Positions 22,200-32,943 of a stretch of DNA of 64,000 nt are shown here, in pieces. The DNA comes from Marchantia polymorpha subsp. ruderalis (lineage: Eukaryota; Streptophyta; Marchantiopsida; Marchantiales; Marchantiaceae): contig AP031355.1 of the NCBI GenBank assembly GCA_037833965.1, forward strand, positions 23,647,501-23,711,500. The letters are read 5' to 3'. The notes under the pieces were generated by a model. It did no database searches and was not told the origin of the DNA. It saw nothing but the letters and a program-made list of their open reading frames with translations. Every line of letters begins with the position of its first letter. Positions within the stretch are counted from its first letter, which is position 1. The translations under genes and the position numbers were made by a program.

Positions 22200-22580
22200 C
22201 TTAGTGAGAGTCAGCCCGGAGGTTGCAGTACTCACATCCTCCTCGGAGGAAGGTGAGTCCCTTGCAAGTGCAGCTCGCCCCGTGTCCGCGCTGCTGCCCA
22301 TTGGAAAAATCAGCTTGCGAGCCTTCTGCTTCGATCGGGCTTGCTCATTGTTTGCCCGACGCCTGACTAGTACAGCGAGCAATTCTCGCCGACTCAGTTC
22401 TGCCTACCCATCAAATTTCCACTTCCGGAGTGCCCGCGCTCCCCTCGGTTCTTACTCCGCCCTCAGTCGGGCTAGTGATGTGATGGCGGGCACTTCGTCA
22501 GGGTCTGTATCAACCTCGACATCCCTCACAAGCCTCCCTGGATTCGCCCGCGACAGCAAGGGAAATTGGGTTTAGGGTTG
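22200..22580 (-). pseudogene. Remnant of a third, diverged U3-type ORF
   Basis: On the minus strand, broken frames read FPLLSRANPGRLVRDVEVD, TDPDEVPA, then ARSKQKARKLIFP. These align collinearly with FPQLSRSYPGRYSREAEVD/TDPDEEPA of E1 and SRPKQKARRLVLP of family 2. Only the junction between the N-terminal block and the linker survives, with stops. No LTR border was found around it. It shows the ORF existed in at least one more lineage of the same genome. Confidence 0.65.
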
Positions 22581-22711
22581 ATTGAATGATTATGGAGACC
22601 GAGAAACCGAGACTGAGGTAAATGTTAATGTGAGATTTATGGAGGCTAAAACCTCCACCCAAACTAAAACGTTTAAGTGTGGAGTGTTAAAGCAATGTAC
22701 AACAAACCAAA

Positions 22712-23104
22712 TCAAGTCATTTGGGCTACCAACATAGCAAGGTTCACTATCTTTTGAAACAACTTGCTTGCTTCTTCACTCTTGAAGATGTTTGGAACCA
22801 GCTTTGGTGCTAGCAAGGAAACACAAGTCTTACTCGCTCGGAATTGTCTTATCCTCCACTTATTGAAGAGCCGTTTAGAGATCTCATGGAGCATCTGCAA
22901 GTGAGCTTGACTCTTCAAAAAAATAAAACCTTTCAGATTCTTAAGCCGGACGAGCACAAGTAGTAGATGATTGTTCGACATTACGAAACAGCAAGCTACA
23001 AACTGAGATGAAGAGCCAAGTTTTTCGACATTACAAAAGAGCAAGCTACAAACTGAGATGAAGAGCCAAGTTGCGACTTGCATGTGAAGATCAATGAACC
23101 TCAA
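22712..23104 (-). CDS. Hypothetical 130-residue frame, unrecognised
   Basis: The frame is open for 130 codons and contains a hydrophobic N-terminal third and a Leu/Lys-rich remainder (SEEASKLFQKIVNLAML). The first part includes a 50-bp tandem duplication, so the protein has a repeated CSLLFCNV/ACCFVMSN-like unit. No family is recognised and no splice partners were identified. It may be a decayed host exon. Confidence 0.2.
   Translation of the reverse strand: MRFIDLHMQVATWLFISVCSLLFCNVEKLGSSSQFVACCFVMSNNHLLLVLVRLKNLKGFIFLKSQAHLQMLHEISKRLFNKWRIRQFRASKTCVSLLAPKLVPNIFKSEEASKLFQKIVNLAMLVAQMT
22974..23073 (+). repeat. 50-bp tandem duplication
   Basis: Two copies of TTCGACATTAC(G/A)AAA.AGCAAGC... 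with period 50 (22976 and 23026) are almost identical, so the duplication is recent. Confidence 0.8.
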
Positions 23105-23826
23105 ATCTTGGAAACATTAGATAATTGTTTTGGGATATGATAGATCGTATATCAATGTCTTATTGGAGTAAATTTCTCTTCGATCCCTGGAGAGTAGCCA
23201 AGGGTTTTTTTTTTTGATAGGGGTGTCTTGGCTTTTTTTGTTGCGAGAATTTGGTTTGAGTGGACGCCAAGCCACCCTAGTTGCTATATAGATTAGCACT
23301 TTGAAATTTAGAGGGGAAGTTGCATCGGAGAATTGTACATTTGAAGCCGAGAAATAGTGTCTTAGATTTTTTCTCATGTGGAGATGAGAAGCAATTATGT
23401 TGTTACGATGATGTAGTTTATTCAAGAACGCTAACTTCCACTAAGTTTCTTGTTATTTTAGACTTTCTTTACAGTATATCCGTAAAAACTAACTAGGAGA
23501 TTGCAAGATGTACTTGGTGTTTGATTTGTTTAATCTAGGTAAGAGGTAGCATACCGAGGAAACACCTTGGTGACAACATTATATCACGCCACAGAGAGTT
23601 GAGTGAAGTGAAGGTAGAAGTAGCATTGTCATTCTCAAGTAAATTTGACTTTCCAACAACGTAATTAAATATATTGAATGTAAGTTATGATATAACATGA
23701 TTCAAGTGTTTTATTTCTCCATGAGCATCATTCTAGTGAATCCGACTACATGACGAGGTAATTATCATCAAGGAAAGTGTTATTGGTGTTAATATTTCAA
23801 GACAAGTTCTTAACACTCCAAGTTTG

Positions 23827-24236
23827 GCTGCATGTAGAATTACATGAGCTACTGTATAACTGTGTGATTGAGCCTAAATTCTCCGAGTCAGTTGAGGTTT
23901 TTGAATCAAAAATTGTTCAACTATGATTGTAAGACAAGACATGAGTAAGTTGTGTAGATAGCAAAACCTTGCTCTCCAGTGTCTCCAAAAAGAACGGTAC
24001 CTATATTGAGTCCAATCTCTCAAGTGCTTTTAAAATGATTGTCAACTCTATCTATCAACAATGTTTGACTGAAAAATTTGCCATCTTGAAAACCATCTAT
24101 TGGTGGTGTTTCAACACACTCATCAACACTACCTTCCTTTTATGTCCTTCTAACACCTCCTTGATCACAAATGTCATTCTTTTGCTTAGAACACTATGAT
24201 GTGGCATTATCTTCTCCATCTTCCTCTTTTAGTCTT
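23827..24236 (+). pseudogene. Decayed host exon, homologous to 61345-61490
   Basis: 23827-24000 aligns with the reverse complement of about 61345-61490 (GCATGTAGAATTACA, GTGTGATTGAGCCT, CTATGATTGT, TGTGTAGATAGCAAAA blocks). The shared frame reads SCVDSK(T/S)(L/V)LSS. In this copy several stops interrupt the upstream part, and the frame continues past the position where the other copy has a splice donor. No gene family is recognised. Confidence 0.45.
24232..24236 (+). repeat. Target-site duplication of L1, left (GTCTT)
   Basis: GTCTT directly precedes TGTGGTACC; the partner GTCTT is at 53695-53699. Confidence 0.9.
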
Positions 24237-24307
24237 TGTGGTACCCCACTTTTGGCAATTTTGAGGAAATTAAAACATTTTTGGAAAACTGTACCCTGGC
24301 AGCATTG

Positions 24308-24314
24308 TAAATAG
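24308..24314 (+). promoter_or_regulatory. Candidate upstream promoter motif at LTR 5' end
   Basis: TAAATAG lies 71 nt inside the LTR. The same heptamer lies 92 nt inside the family 1 LTR (minus strand 13262-13256), although the surroundings have diverged. It could serve transcription of the U3 ORF, independent of the gag-pol TATA box further down. This is weak evidence from a short motif. Confidence 0.3.
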
Positions 24315-25638
24315 CCTTCGGTACATCAAACGGAGTGAATCCGGAAGATCGCGGGGATTCTCGAGGGATCTTGTAGAATCTGGGATTTGGGGTGCAGCAG
24401 TAAGGACAGGCACCACTCTCCCTGCGAGCTCTCCAGTTAGGACCCCTACGTCGCAAGGCGCAAAACCCGCCTTCGGAGGTTGCGTCCGCGGCGGTAGGGA
24501 AACCCTCCATAATTGGGTCAACCCTCGGGCGCCTTGACCAAGTTAGGGTCCCGTTGGAAAGAGCTCGACGCACTGATTTCAACGAGCCCAAGAGCGCTTG
24601 GAACGGATGAGGACGTAGGGAGTTATCACTATTGGAAGAAACGGGGGCGGTCGCCTACGGCGGAAAGAGTTCGCCACCGGCGCGAAATCCGCCTACGCAC
24701 AGGCGTTCGCCTGTGCACAGGCGCTTCGACGTCGGCGGAAAATCCGCCTTGGGCCCTAGAAATGCGCCTTGTGAGGTAGAAAGTGTACGGCGCCTTCCGC
24801 GCCAGCGCAGCGCCGCGTACGGCGGAAGAGCCGCCAGAGTAATCAAATCGTTACGGACTATGCGGACGGGAAGGGTAGATGCGCTCTTGGACGGACGGAG
24901 TTGCGGCGGCGGAAGCGCCGACGGAGAGACAAGGAACGGACCGACTGGACGGAGACGGCTGACCACGGTCAACGCCTTCCGCGCCAGCGCAACGCCGCGC
25001 ACGGAATTCGCCTGCGCACAGGCGACCGCCTGTGCACAGGAGGATGTTCAAGTTCCGCGCCGGCGGAGCATCCGCCGAGGCTCCTGCCTGCGCACAGGCA
25101 GGAGTTGAACTTTTGTCCGACATGCGGACACACGCGTCAAGGCAGAGGGGGATTGGCCGAGGGGCGGTACGAACAAGTGTACCGCGCAAGGCGGAAAACT
25201 CGCCTTCGGCGCTGCGCCCCCATGTCCGCGGGGTAATACGCTCGCGGAGTTCAAATCCGCCAATTCGAGCGTGAGAGTTTAAGCGACGACGGCGGAGCGT
25301 GAAGCCGCGCGTGAGAGCGAAGACCGTTCCAGCGTACAGCCGGCGCGGCCATCAAGTGAGACGTTCTTCACGAGCAGGAGCCGACCATGACCTTCGACCG
25401 GGCGGCGGAGAACGTCCCATTCTTGAATTCGCGATTCCAATCTCTTGTGCGCGCTGCGCGCATCCATCTGCTGGCTGCTGAACATTCTCGACGTCGCCGC
25501 ACAGGAGATTTCTTGTTGATTGAGGGAGAAGTGAATGCGCGTGATTTGGAATTGAGGGCGATTAGAGTTTGCCGAGAGAGAAAGAAGCGCGGGCAGTGCG
25601 GAAGTAGAATGAGCGGGCGAGCGAACTCCAGGAACGCA

Positions 25639-28526
25639 ATGACGAGACCGAGCAGATTGCGGATGGTGCCACTTCGCCTACCACAGAACGGGCTGCGCGC
25701 TTTCGAGGAACGCTTAATAGCAAGAAAGCTCTATTTCTTGCTATGGGGATGGAACTACATCTGTGCGAATATGGTGCGCGAGTGGCTAGAGCCACAGGGA
25801 CCACCCTCGCGCGGATTGCGTCCGCATGTTGATCGGTGGACAGTCCAAGATTGGGCGCAGGCGTTGGGAAGATGTGCTGGCATGCCAGGGCATCTCCTTT
25901 TTGACAGTGAGAGCATCAAGGTGACCAAGCAGGAAGAGGCGCAATTTGTGGAGCTGTTCAAGACCGGGAGGTCTACCAAGAATGGGTACAGGACCCGTGA
26001 TTACAAGGATCGATTTCGCCGGACTTTGTCCGCGGCGCTGATGCAATTACTGCAGCCGCACCGCGCCTGCTACATCACATTGTGGCAGGTCTCTTTTGTG
26101 GAGTGCGTCATCGAGGGAACTCCAATTCACTGGGCGAGCATCCTGCACAGGGTGATGCGACAGCACGCGTTTGAGGAGAAGGGGGGAACTCTAAACCATC
26201 TTTCTCCTTTCCTCATCAATTTTTATCGACAGCGGAATTGTTTGACAGCGGCGGAGCTTGAACATTTTCCGCCATTGTCCATCGACCATCCGGGAAGTAT
26301 GTGCGGGAGAATGAGGTCGACACTGATGCAGAGGAGTCACCGACTTCTACCCCATCAAGACGGAGGGACGAAGGGAGACACACTCCTGCAGCACGAGTGC
26401 CGCGGAAGCGGCGATGGAGGGAAGAGTCCGAAGAGGAGCAGCATCAAGAACCCTCTGCCCCCATTCGACCGCGGCCGCTGTGCGAGCCATACAGCCGGCC
26501 GAAGCAGAAGGCACGCAGACTGGTGTTACCAGCCGACAGTGCGGACACGGCGACGATTGCGACGGAGAAAGGAAGTGCGTCGCCAGAGAAGCATGAGGAA
26601 GCGCGGACGACCGCAGGAGCAACGGGCCCCGCTGCAACCTCGACGGGAGAGAGGCCGCCTACGGGCCAAGGGCCTCCGGAGTTACCACGTGCGATGCGGA
26701 CAGATGTTCCGTTTGCGCACAGACGAGCCTCCGCGGACGGACGAGCCTCCGCGGACAGGCGATCACAAGTGGACGTGGATCTACGCTTACGCGTGGGAAG
26801 GAGCAGTCCGCCTGTGCACAGGCGCTCACCTGTGCACAGGTCGCCTGTGCACAGGACACCTCCACACGTGCCGCCTGTGCACAGGCAAGAATCACCCCCG
26901 TTCCAACGTAGGAAGGGGAAGGAGCCGGCGGAAGAACCGCCTACGAGACACCGGCCCTCGGGGCCAGACCCTCCGGCGCACCACGCGCCGCAATTTGCGC
27001 CTTCGGCGCCAGGGCCTTCGAGCAGAGGAGATACGAGCAGGGAGCGTGCGGAGGCCGCACCATCGGCGGGAAGTCCGCCGATAGATGCGCCTTCGGCGGT
27101 AGGGCCTATAGGCCAAGGGACATCGGGCGAGCGGCCCCCGGCCATGTCGCCTTCGGCGATGGATGTCCGCGGCGCTACGCCTGCGGCGGACAAGGCGCCG
27201 GCAAATGCGCCTGCGCACGGGCCGGGCACAGCCCCCACGGACCGATCAAGGGATCAGCAACAGACGGAGGAGTGGAGTGACTGTCCGCGGGATGAAATTT
27301 CGATGCGCGATGCGCAATCAAACCCGGCACAGCCACCCTCCGCTCGATCGCCTTCGGCGGCGGGCGACGGCGGCAGAGAGGACGCGGTAGACAACCAACA
27401 AGCGAGCGACGGGGATGCCGCGCGGGTACATTCGCCTTCCGCCTTAGACATTTTGGCGACGAGCAGCGAGGCTGCAGCCGTGCCTTCGCAGGCAGCACAC
27501 GTCGACAACGTGCAGCCCCACTCGGGGCAGTCGCCGACGCAATCAATGGCGACTGAAATTCTCCACTCGGATGATGACGACGGGGGCTCCACGGAAGAAA
27601 TGTCAGGAGCAGAAGACACCGAGGAAGAGGAGGAGGAAATTGTTGGAGCGCCGGCGGCGGCGCTCTCTGAGCAGGTGATTCCGTTGCTGAGGTACTTGGA
27701 TCGCAAGGTCGATAAATACGCCGACCCACTCCAGCCGGGATCTTACATCGAGTTAGTGCGCAGGCGGACTCGCACTAAAGTCCACACCAGCAAGCTATTA
27801 GCTAGAGTGGACCAGGAGTTGAGGGAATTGAAGGAGAAGCATGCATGCTTGTGGGGTCAGTATAAGCTTAATCAGAAATTCTACAAGCACTCCGAGAAGA
27901 TGAAGGATGAGAAACTGGACGAGCTCACCAAGGAGCAGGTGAAGGTCAAGGAAGCACTCAACTCTTAGCAGGCCCAGAATCGGATTTTGTCAGAGGAGCT
28001 CGTGCGACAGACGCGGTTGTTGGAACAATGTCAGCTCGCACGGCAGGCGGATGAAGAATTAATCCGCAGGTTGCAGTCAGAGTGTGGCGAATTGAGAGCG
28101 CAACGTGCTGAAGCCGAATCGCAATTAGTGATGATTGAAGAGGATCGCAGGAAGGAGGCGGATCGCACGAAGGTGGAGACGGCGAGGCGAGTCGCCCACT
28201 GTCTCAAGGGCTACGCCCACTGGGAAGTGAAGGCACAGGAGAAACTCACACTGCGTGAGTTTGAATTGCGCGCAGCCGGGTTGTTGTCAGGCGACAGTAG
28301 GAGTCGGCGGAAGGTGGCGAAGAAGCTCGAAGCCTTTCTGTCGAAGGCACAGGATACCATGTCCGCCCTCGAGGGGGAGGTGTCCGCGGCGTTGCAGAGG
28401 TTGGGACTGCGCAGTCGAGCGGAAGATTGGCAGGGTAGGGAGTTAGTACGCGGCAGTCGGCCGCGCAGGAGACGTAGTACAGGTTCCGCGGAGTGTAGTG
28501 TAGCGTGGTTCCGTGCAGGCGTGTAG
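25639..28526 (+). pseudogene. U3 ORF of L1, frameshifted and with nonsense codon
   Basis: This is a homologue of the L3 ORF. A single C is missing at about 26290 (CATCCGGG instead of CATCCCGGG), which shifts the frame after the conserved N-terminal block. A GAG-to-TAG change at 27966-27968 interrupts the coiled coil. The remaining 179 codons to 28526 are open. The same TAG is present in both E2 LTRs and in the fragment at 46544-47817, but not in L3 or L5. Confidence 0.85.
26805..26888 (+). repeat. Array of GCCTGTGCACAGGC palindromes inside the U3 ORF
   Basis: Four CCTGTGCACAGG units lie within ~85 bp, encoding PVHR repeats. Further copies occur in the U3 5' region (24709-24724 and 25027-25040). 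The homologous segment has four units in the E2 LTRs, one in L3 and four plus one mutated in L5; all length changes keep the reading frame. Confidence 0.85.
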
Positions 28527-28562
28527 CGTAGTGCAGTGTAGTGTTAGGTAGGATTTAGAAGG

Positions 28563-28569
28563 TATAAAA
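28563..28569 (+). promoter_or_regulatory. TATA box of L1
   Basis: TATAAAA is followed by the hairpin CCAGGCGTTTTGCCTGG, which starts about 13 nt downstream. The layout is the same in every family 2 LTR. Confidence 0.7.
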
Positions 28570-29045
28570 TAGTTCCAGGCGTTTTGCCTGGGGTTCTTTC
28601 CCATCAGAAGTGCAGATCAGGAACCCATTTCCTTTGCGTGTTTGTGTCCTTGAGTTCTGTCACCACGCACGAGGAGTTACAACTTAGCGTTCCGCATTTT
28701 GTAGCTGAAGGCCTTCGGCCGAATGTTCAGAGCTAGTACATTGGTTAGAGACTTGAGTAGTTCGGATCTGCACCTGCGGGTGACTGCCGATGCTCAGAGC
28801 CAGTGACTAGTTAGATACTTGAACAGTTTCGCCCCTACACCTTCGAGTGTTTCTTTCCGATTGTACTCCTTGGGATTTTTCCCCTGAATGCCAAAGTGAA
28901 GTTTTGCTACTTCGTGTAAGCCTTGGTTGTAAATTCAGGTTACGCTGCAGCAGGTGCCTTGAGGGTAACCCCTGTGGTATTTCTGGGAATGACAAGTGCC
29001 TGAGAATTCAAACTCTTCAATAGACTGTTGTTGTGTTACTGGAAT

Positions 29046-29050
29046 GTTTC
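29046..29050 (+). repeat. Target-site duplication of E2, left (GTTTC)
   Basis: GTTTC directly precedes TGTAATAACCC; the partner is at 53208-53212, after which the L1 sequence resumes without loss. Confidence 0.9.
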
Positions 29051-30014
29051 TGTAATAACCCACTAAAGGCTAAAACTGCAATATAGTGGTAGAAAGGTCG
29101 AACCCACAGGGACAGAGGAACACACAGGGTACAAAGTGTCACGTTTTAACAGACTATTGAGGAGTTTGAATTCTCAGGCAACTGTCACTCCCAGAAATAC
29201 TGCAAGTGTCCACTCGGAGCGCACTCGGAGGTCGCACAGTGCAGCGTAACACACACACACACACACCTGAAACTACAGAAACACAACCCAGAGATCCGTT
29301 AGGACCTCTACTTCAAGATTTCAGGGGGAAAGTCTCTCACGAGCACACTCGGCAAAGCTGCGGGCAGTGACTTCCAACTCCGGCTTTTACAACGCTTCCA
29401 CTAGCTTGCTGCTAGTGTAGGAAACCCGGTTTGGACTACCTACTTCGGATCGAAGTCACTCAGACGCGGTGAACAACACTCTCAACTCACAAAACGCGCA
29501 GAGAACACAGGTCCACACTGAAGGACTCACTGTGAAACATTCCAGTAACACAACAACAGTCTATTGAAGAGTTTGAATTCTCAGGCACTTGTCATTCCCA
29601 GAAATACCACAGGGGTTACCCTCAAGGCACCTGCTGCAGCGTAACCTGAATTTACAACCAAGGCTTACACGAAGTAGCAAAACTTCACTTTGGCATTCAG
29701 GGGAAAAATCCCAAGGAGTACAATCGGAAAGAAACACTCGAAGGTGTAGGGGCGAAACTGTTCAAGTATCTAACTAGTCACTGGCTCTGAGCATCGGCAG
29801 TCACCCGCAGGTGCAGATCCGAACTACTCAAGTCTCTAACCAATGTACTAGCTCTGAACATTCGGCCGAAGGCCTTCAGCTACAAAATGCGGAACGCTAA
29901 GTTGTAACTCCTCGTGCGTGGTGACAGAACTCAAGGACACAAACACGCAAAGGAAATGGGTTCCTGATCTGCACTTCTGATGGGAAAGAACCCCAGGCAA
30001 AACGCCTGGAACTA

Positions 30015-30021
30015 TTTTATA
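30015..30021 (-). promoter_or_regulatory. TATA box of E2 3' LTR
   Basis: TATAAAA on the minus strand, with the CCAGGCGTTTTGCCTGG hairpin just downstream. Confidence 0.65.
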
Positions 30022-30057
30022 CCTTCTAAATCCTACCTAACACTACACTGCACTACG

Positions 30058-32943
30058 CTACACGCCTGCACGGAACCACGCTACACTACACTCCGCGGAA
30101 CCTGTACTACGTCTCCTGCGCGGCCGACTGCCGCGTACTAACTCCCTACCCTGCCAATCTTCCGCTCGACTGCGCAGTCCCAACCTCTGCAACGCCGCGG
30201 ACACCTCCCCCTCGAGGGCGGACATGGTATCCTGTGCCTTCGACAGAAAGGCTTCGAGCTTCTTCGCCACCTTCCGCCGACTCCTACTGTCGCCTGACAA
30301 CAACCCGGCTGCGCGCAATTCAAACTCACGCAGTGTGAGTTTCTCCTGCGCCTTCACTTCCCAGTGGGCGTAGCCCTTGAGACAGTGGGCGACTCGCCTC
30401 GCCGTCTCCACCTTCGTGCGATCCGCCTCCTTCCTGCGATCCTCTTCAATCATCACTAATTGCGATTCGGCTTCAGCACGTTGCGCTCTCAATTCGCCAC
30501 ACTCTGACTGCAACCTGCGGATTAATTCTTCATCCGCCTGCCGTGCGAGCTGACATTGTTCCAACAACCGCGTCTGTCGCACGAGCTCCTCTGACAAAAT
30601 CCGATTCTGGGCCTGCTAAGAGTTGAGTGCTTCCTTGACCTTCACCTGCTCCTTGGTGAGCTCGCCCAGTTTCTCATCCTTCATCTTCTCGGTGTGCTTG
30701 TAGAACTTCTGATTAAGCTTGTACTGACCCCACAAGCACGCATGCTTCTCCTTCAAGTCCCTCAACTCCTGGTCCACTCTAGCTAATAGCTTGCTGGTGT
30801 GGACTTTAGTGCGAGTCCGCCTGCGCACTAACTCGATGTAAGATCCCGGCTGGAGTGGGTCGGCGTATTTATCGACCTTGCGATCCAAGTACCGCAGCAA
30901 CGGAATCACCTGCTCAGAGAGCGCCGCCGCCGGCGCTCCAACAATTTCCTCCTCCTCCTCCTCGGTGTCTTCTGCTCCTGACATTTCTTCCGTGGAGCCT
31001 CCGTCGTCATCATCCGAGTGGAGAATTTCAGTCGCCATTGATTGCGTCGGCGACTGCCCCGAGTGGGGCTGCACGTCATCGACGTGTGCTGCCTGCGAAG
31101 GCACGGCTGCAGCCTCGCTGCTCGTCGCCAAAATGTCTAAGGCGGAAGGCGAATGTACCCGAGCGGCATCCCCGTCGCTCGCTGGTTGATTGCCTACCGC
31201 GTTCTCTCTGTCGCCGTCGTCCGTCGCCGAAGGCGATCGAGCGGAGGGTGGCTGCGCGGGGTTGGATTGCGCATCGCGCATCGAGATTTCGTCCCGCGGA
31301 CAGTCACTCCGCTCCTCCGTCTGCTGCTCCCTTGATCGGTCCGTGGGGGCTGTGCCCGGCCCGTGCGCAGGCGCATTTGCCGGCGCCTTGTCCGTCGCAG
31401 GCGTAGCGCCGCGGACATCTATCGCCGAAGGCGACATGGCCGGGGGCCGCACGCCCGTTGTTCCTTGGCCTATAGGCCCTACCGCCGAAGGCGCATCTAT
31501 CGGCGGACTTCCCGCCGATGGTGCGGCCTCCGCACGCTCTCTGCTCGTATCTCCTCGGCTCGAAGGCCCTGGCGCCGAAGGCGCAAATTGCGGCGCGTGG
31601 TGCGCCGGAGGGTCTGGCCCCGAGGGCCGGTGTCTCGTAGGCGGTTCTTCCGCCGGCTCCTTCCCCTTCCTACGTTGGAACGGGGGTGATTCTTGCCTGT
31701 GCACAGGCGGCACGTGTGGAGGGGTCCTGTGCACAGGCGACCTGTGCACAGGTGAGCGCCTGTGCACAGGCGGACTGCTCCTTCCCACGCGTAAGCGTAG
31801 ATCCACGTCCACTTGTGTTCGCCGGTCCGCGGAGGCTCGTCCGTCCGCGGAGGTTCGCCTGTGCGCAAACGGAACATCTGTCCGCATCGCACGTGGTAAC
31901 TCCGGAGGCCCTTGGCCCGTAGGCGGCCTCTCTCCCGTCGGGGTTGCAGCGTGGCCCGTCGCTCCTGCGGTCGTCCGCGCTTCCTCTCGCCCCTCTGGCG
32001 ACGCACTTCCTATCTCCGTCGCAATTGTCGCCGTGTCCGCACTGTCAGCTGGTAACACCAGTCTGCGTGCCTTCTGCTTCGGCCGGCTGTATGGCTTGCA
32101 CAGCGGCCGCGGTCGAATGGGAGCAGAGGGTTCTTGATGCTGCTCCTCTTCAGACTCTTCCCTCCATCGCCGCTTCCGCGGCACTCGCGCTGCAGGAGTG
32201 TGTCTCCCTTCGTCCCTCCGTCTTGATGGGGTAGAAGTCGGTGACTCCTCTGCATCAGTATCGACCTCGTTCTCCCGCACATACTTCCCGGGATGGTCGA
32301 TGGACAATGGCGGAAAATGTTCAAGCTCCGCCGCTGTCAAACAATTCCGCTGTCGATAAAAATTGATGAGGAAAGGAGAAAGATGGTTTAGAGTTCCCCC
32401 CTTCTCCTCAAACGCGTGCTGTCGCATCACCCTGTGCAAGATGCTCGCCCAGTGAATTGGAGTTCCCTCGATGACGCACTCCACAAAAGAGACCTGCCAC
32501 AATGTGATGTAGCAGGCGCGGTGCGGCTGCAGTAATTGCATCAGCGCCGCGGACAAAGTCCGGCGAAATCGATCCTTGTAATCACGGGTCCTGTACCCAT
32601 TCTTGGTAGACCTCCCGGTCTTGAACAGCTCCACAAATTGCGCCTCTTCTTGCTTGGTCACCTTGATGCTCTCACTGTCAAAAAGGAGATGCCCTGGCAT
32701 GCCAGCACATCTTCCCAACGCCTGCGCCCAATCTTGGACTGTCCACCGGTCAACATGCGGACGCAATCCGCGCGAGGGTGGTCCTTGTGGCTCTAGCCAC
32801 TCGCGCACCATATTCGCACAGATGTAATTCCATCCCCATAGCAAGAAATCGAGCTTTCTTGCTATTAAGCGCTCCTCGAAAGCGCGCAGCCCGTTCTGCG
32901 GTAGGCGAAGTGGCACCATCCGCAATCTGCTCGGTCTCGTCAT
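30058..32943 (-). pseudogene. U3 ORF of E2 3' LTR, one nonsense codon
   Basis: The ORF is open from the conserved ATG (context NAMTRPSRLR) to TAG at 30616-30614, then continues in phase to 30058. The N-terminal block, PVHR-rich linker, acidic stretch (DDDDGGSTEEMSG...EEEEEE) and coiled coil are all present. The TAG sits at the same codon as in L1. Apart from this stop the protein is intact, and a product lacking the last ~180 residues of coiled coil could be made. Confidence 0.82.

Larger units (their letters stand above)
24237..29050 (+). mobile_element. L1: solo LTR of gypsy family 2, left part (continues 53208-53694)
   Basis: The LTR starts TGTGGTACCCC at 24237 and runs plus-strand to GTTTC at 29050, where E2 is inserted. 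It resumes at 53208 and ends TTATTACA at 53694. GTCTT flanks both outer ends, so L1 is a bona fide solo LTR. Together the parts give about 5.3 kb. It contains a U3 5' region rich in CGCCTGTGCACAGGCG palindromes, a broken U3 ORF, TATAAAA at 28563-28569, and the leader. Confidence 0.93.
27920..30664. repeat. Palindrome at the L1/E2 junction with near-identical arms
   Basis: The arms 27920-29050 and 29534-30664 are inverted copies with a 483-bp spacer. I saw almost no differences inside the arms. Immediately upstream of 27920 five differences occur in under 100 bp, so identity rises abruptly towards the palindrome centre. Confidence 0.8.

Noticed and set aside
25000..25260. GC-rich palindromic stretch as possible bacterial or organellar insertion
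   Set aside because: It lies within LTR U3 borders defined by TSDs and recurs in all family 2 LTRs, so it belongs to the retrotransposon.
29589..29777. Small 62-codon frames repeated at 28807, 29589, 46121, 47574 and 48354
   Set aside because: They lie in the LTR leader/U5 antisense to transcription, are repeated only because the LTR is, and are disrupted in family 1.
31190..32137. Long antisense open frames opposite the U3 ORF (for example here, 39583-40410, 49955-50902, 56230-57174)
   Set aside because: They mirror the GC-rich, palindrome-rich linker, which is nearly stop-free in several frames. They have no conserved start, and they lie wholly within the linker rather than the conserved domains.
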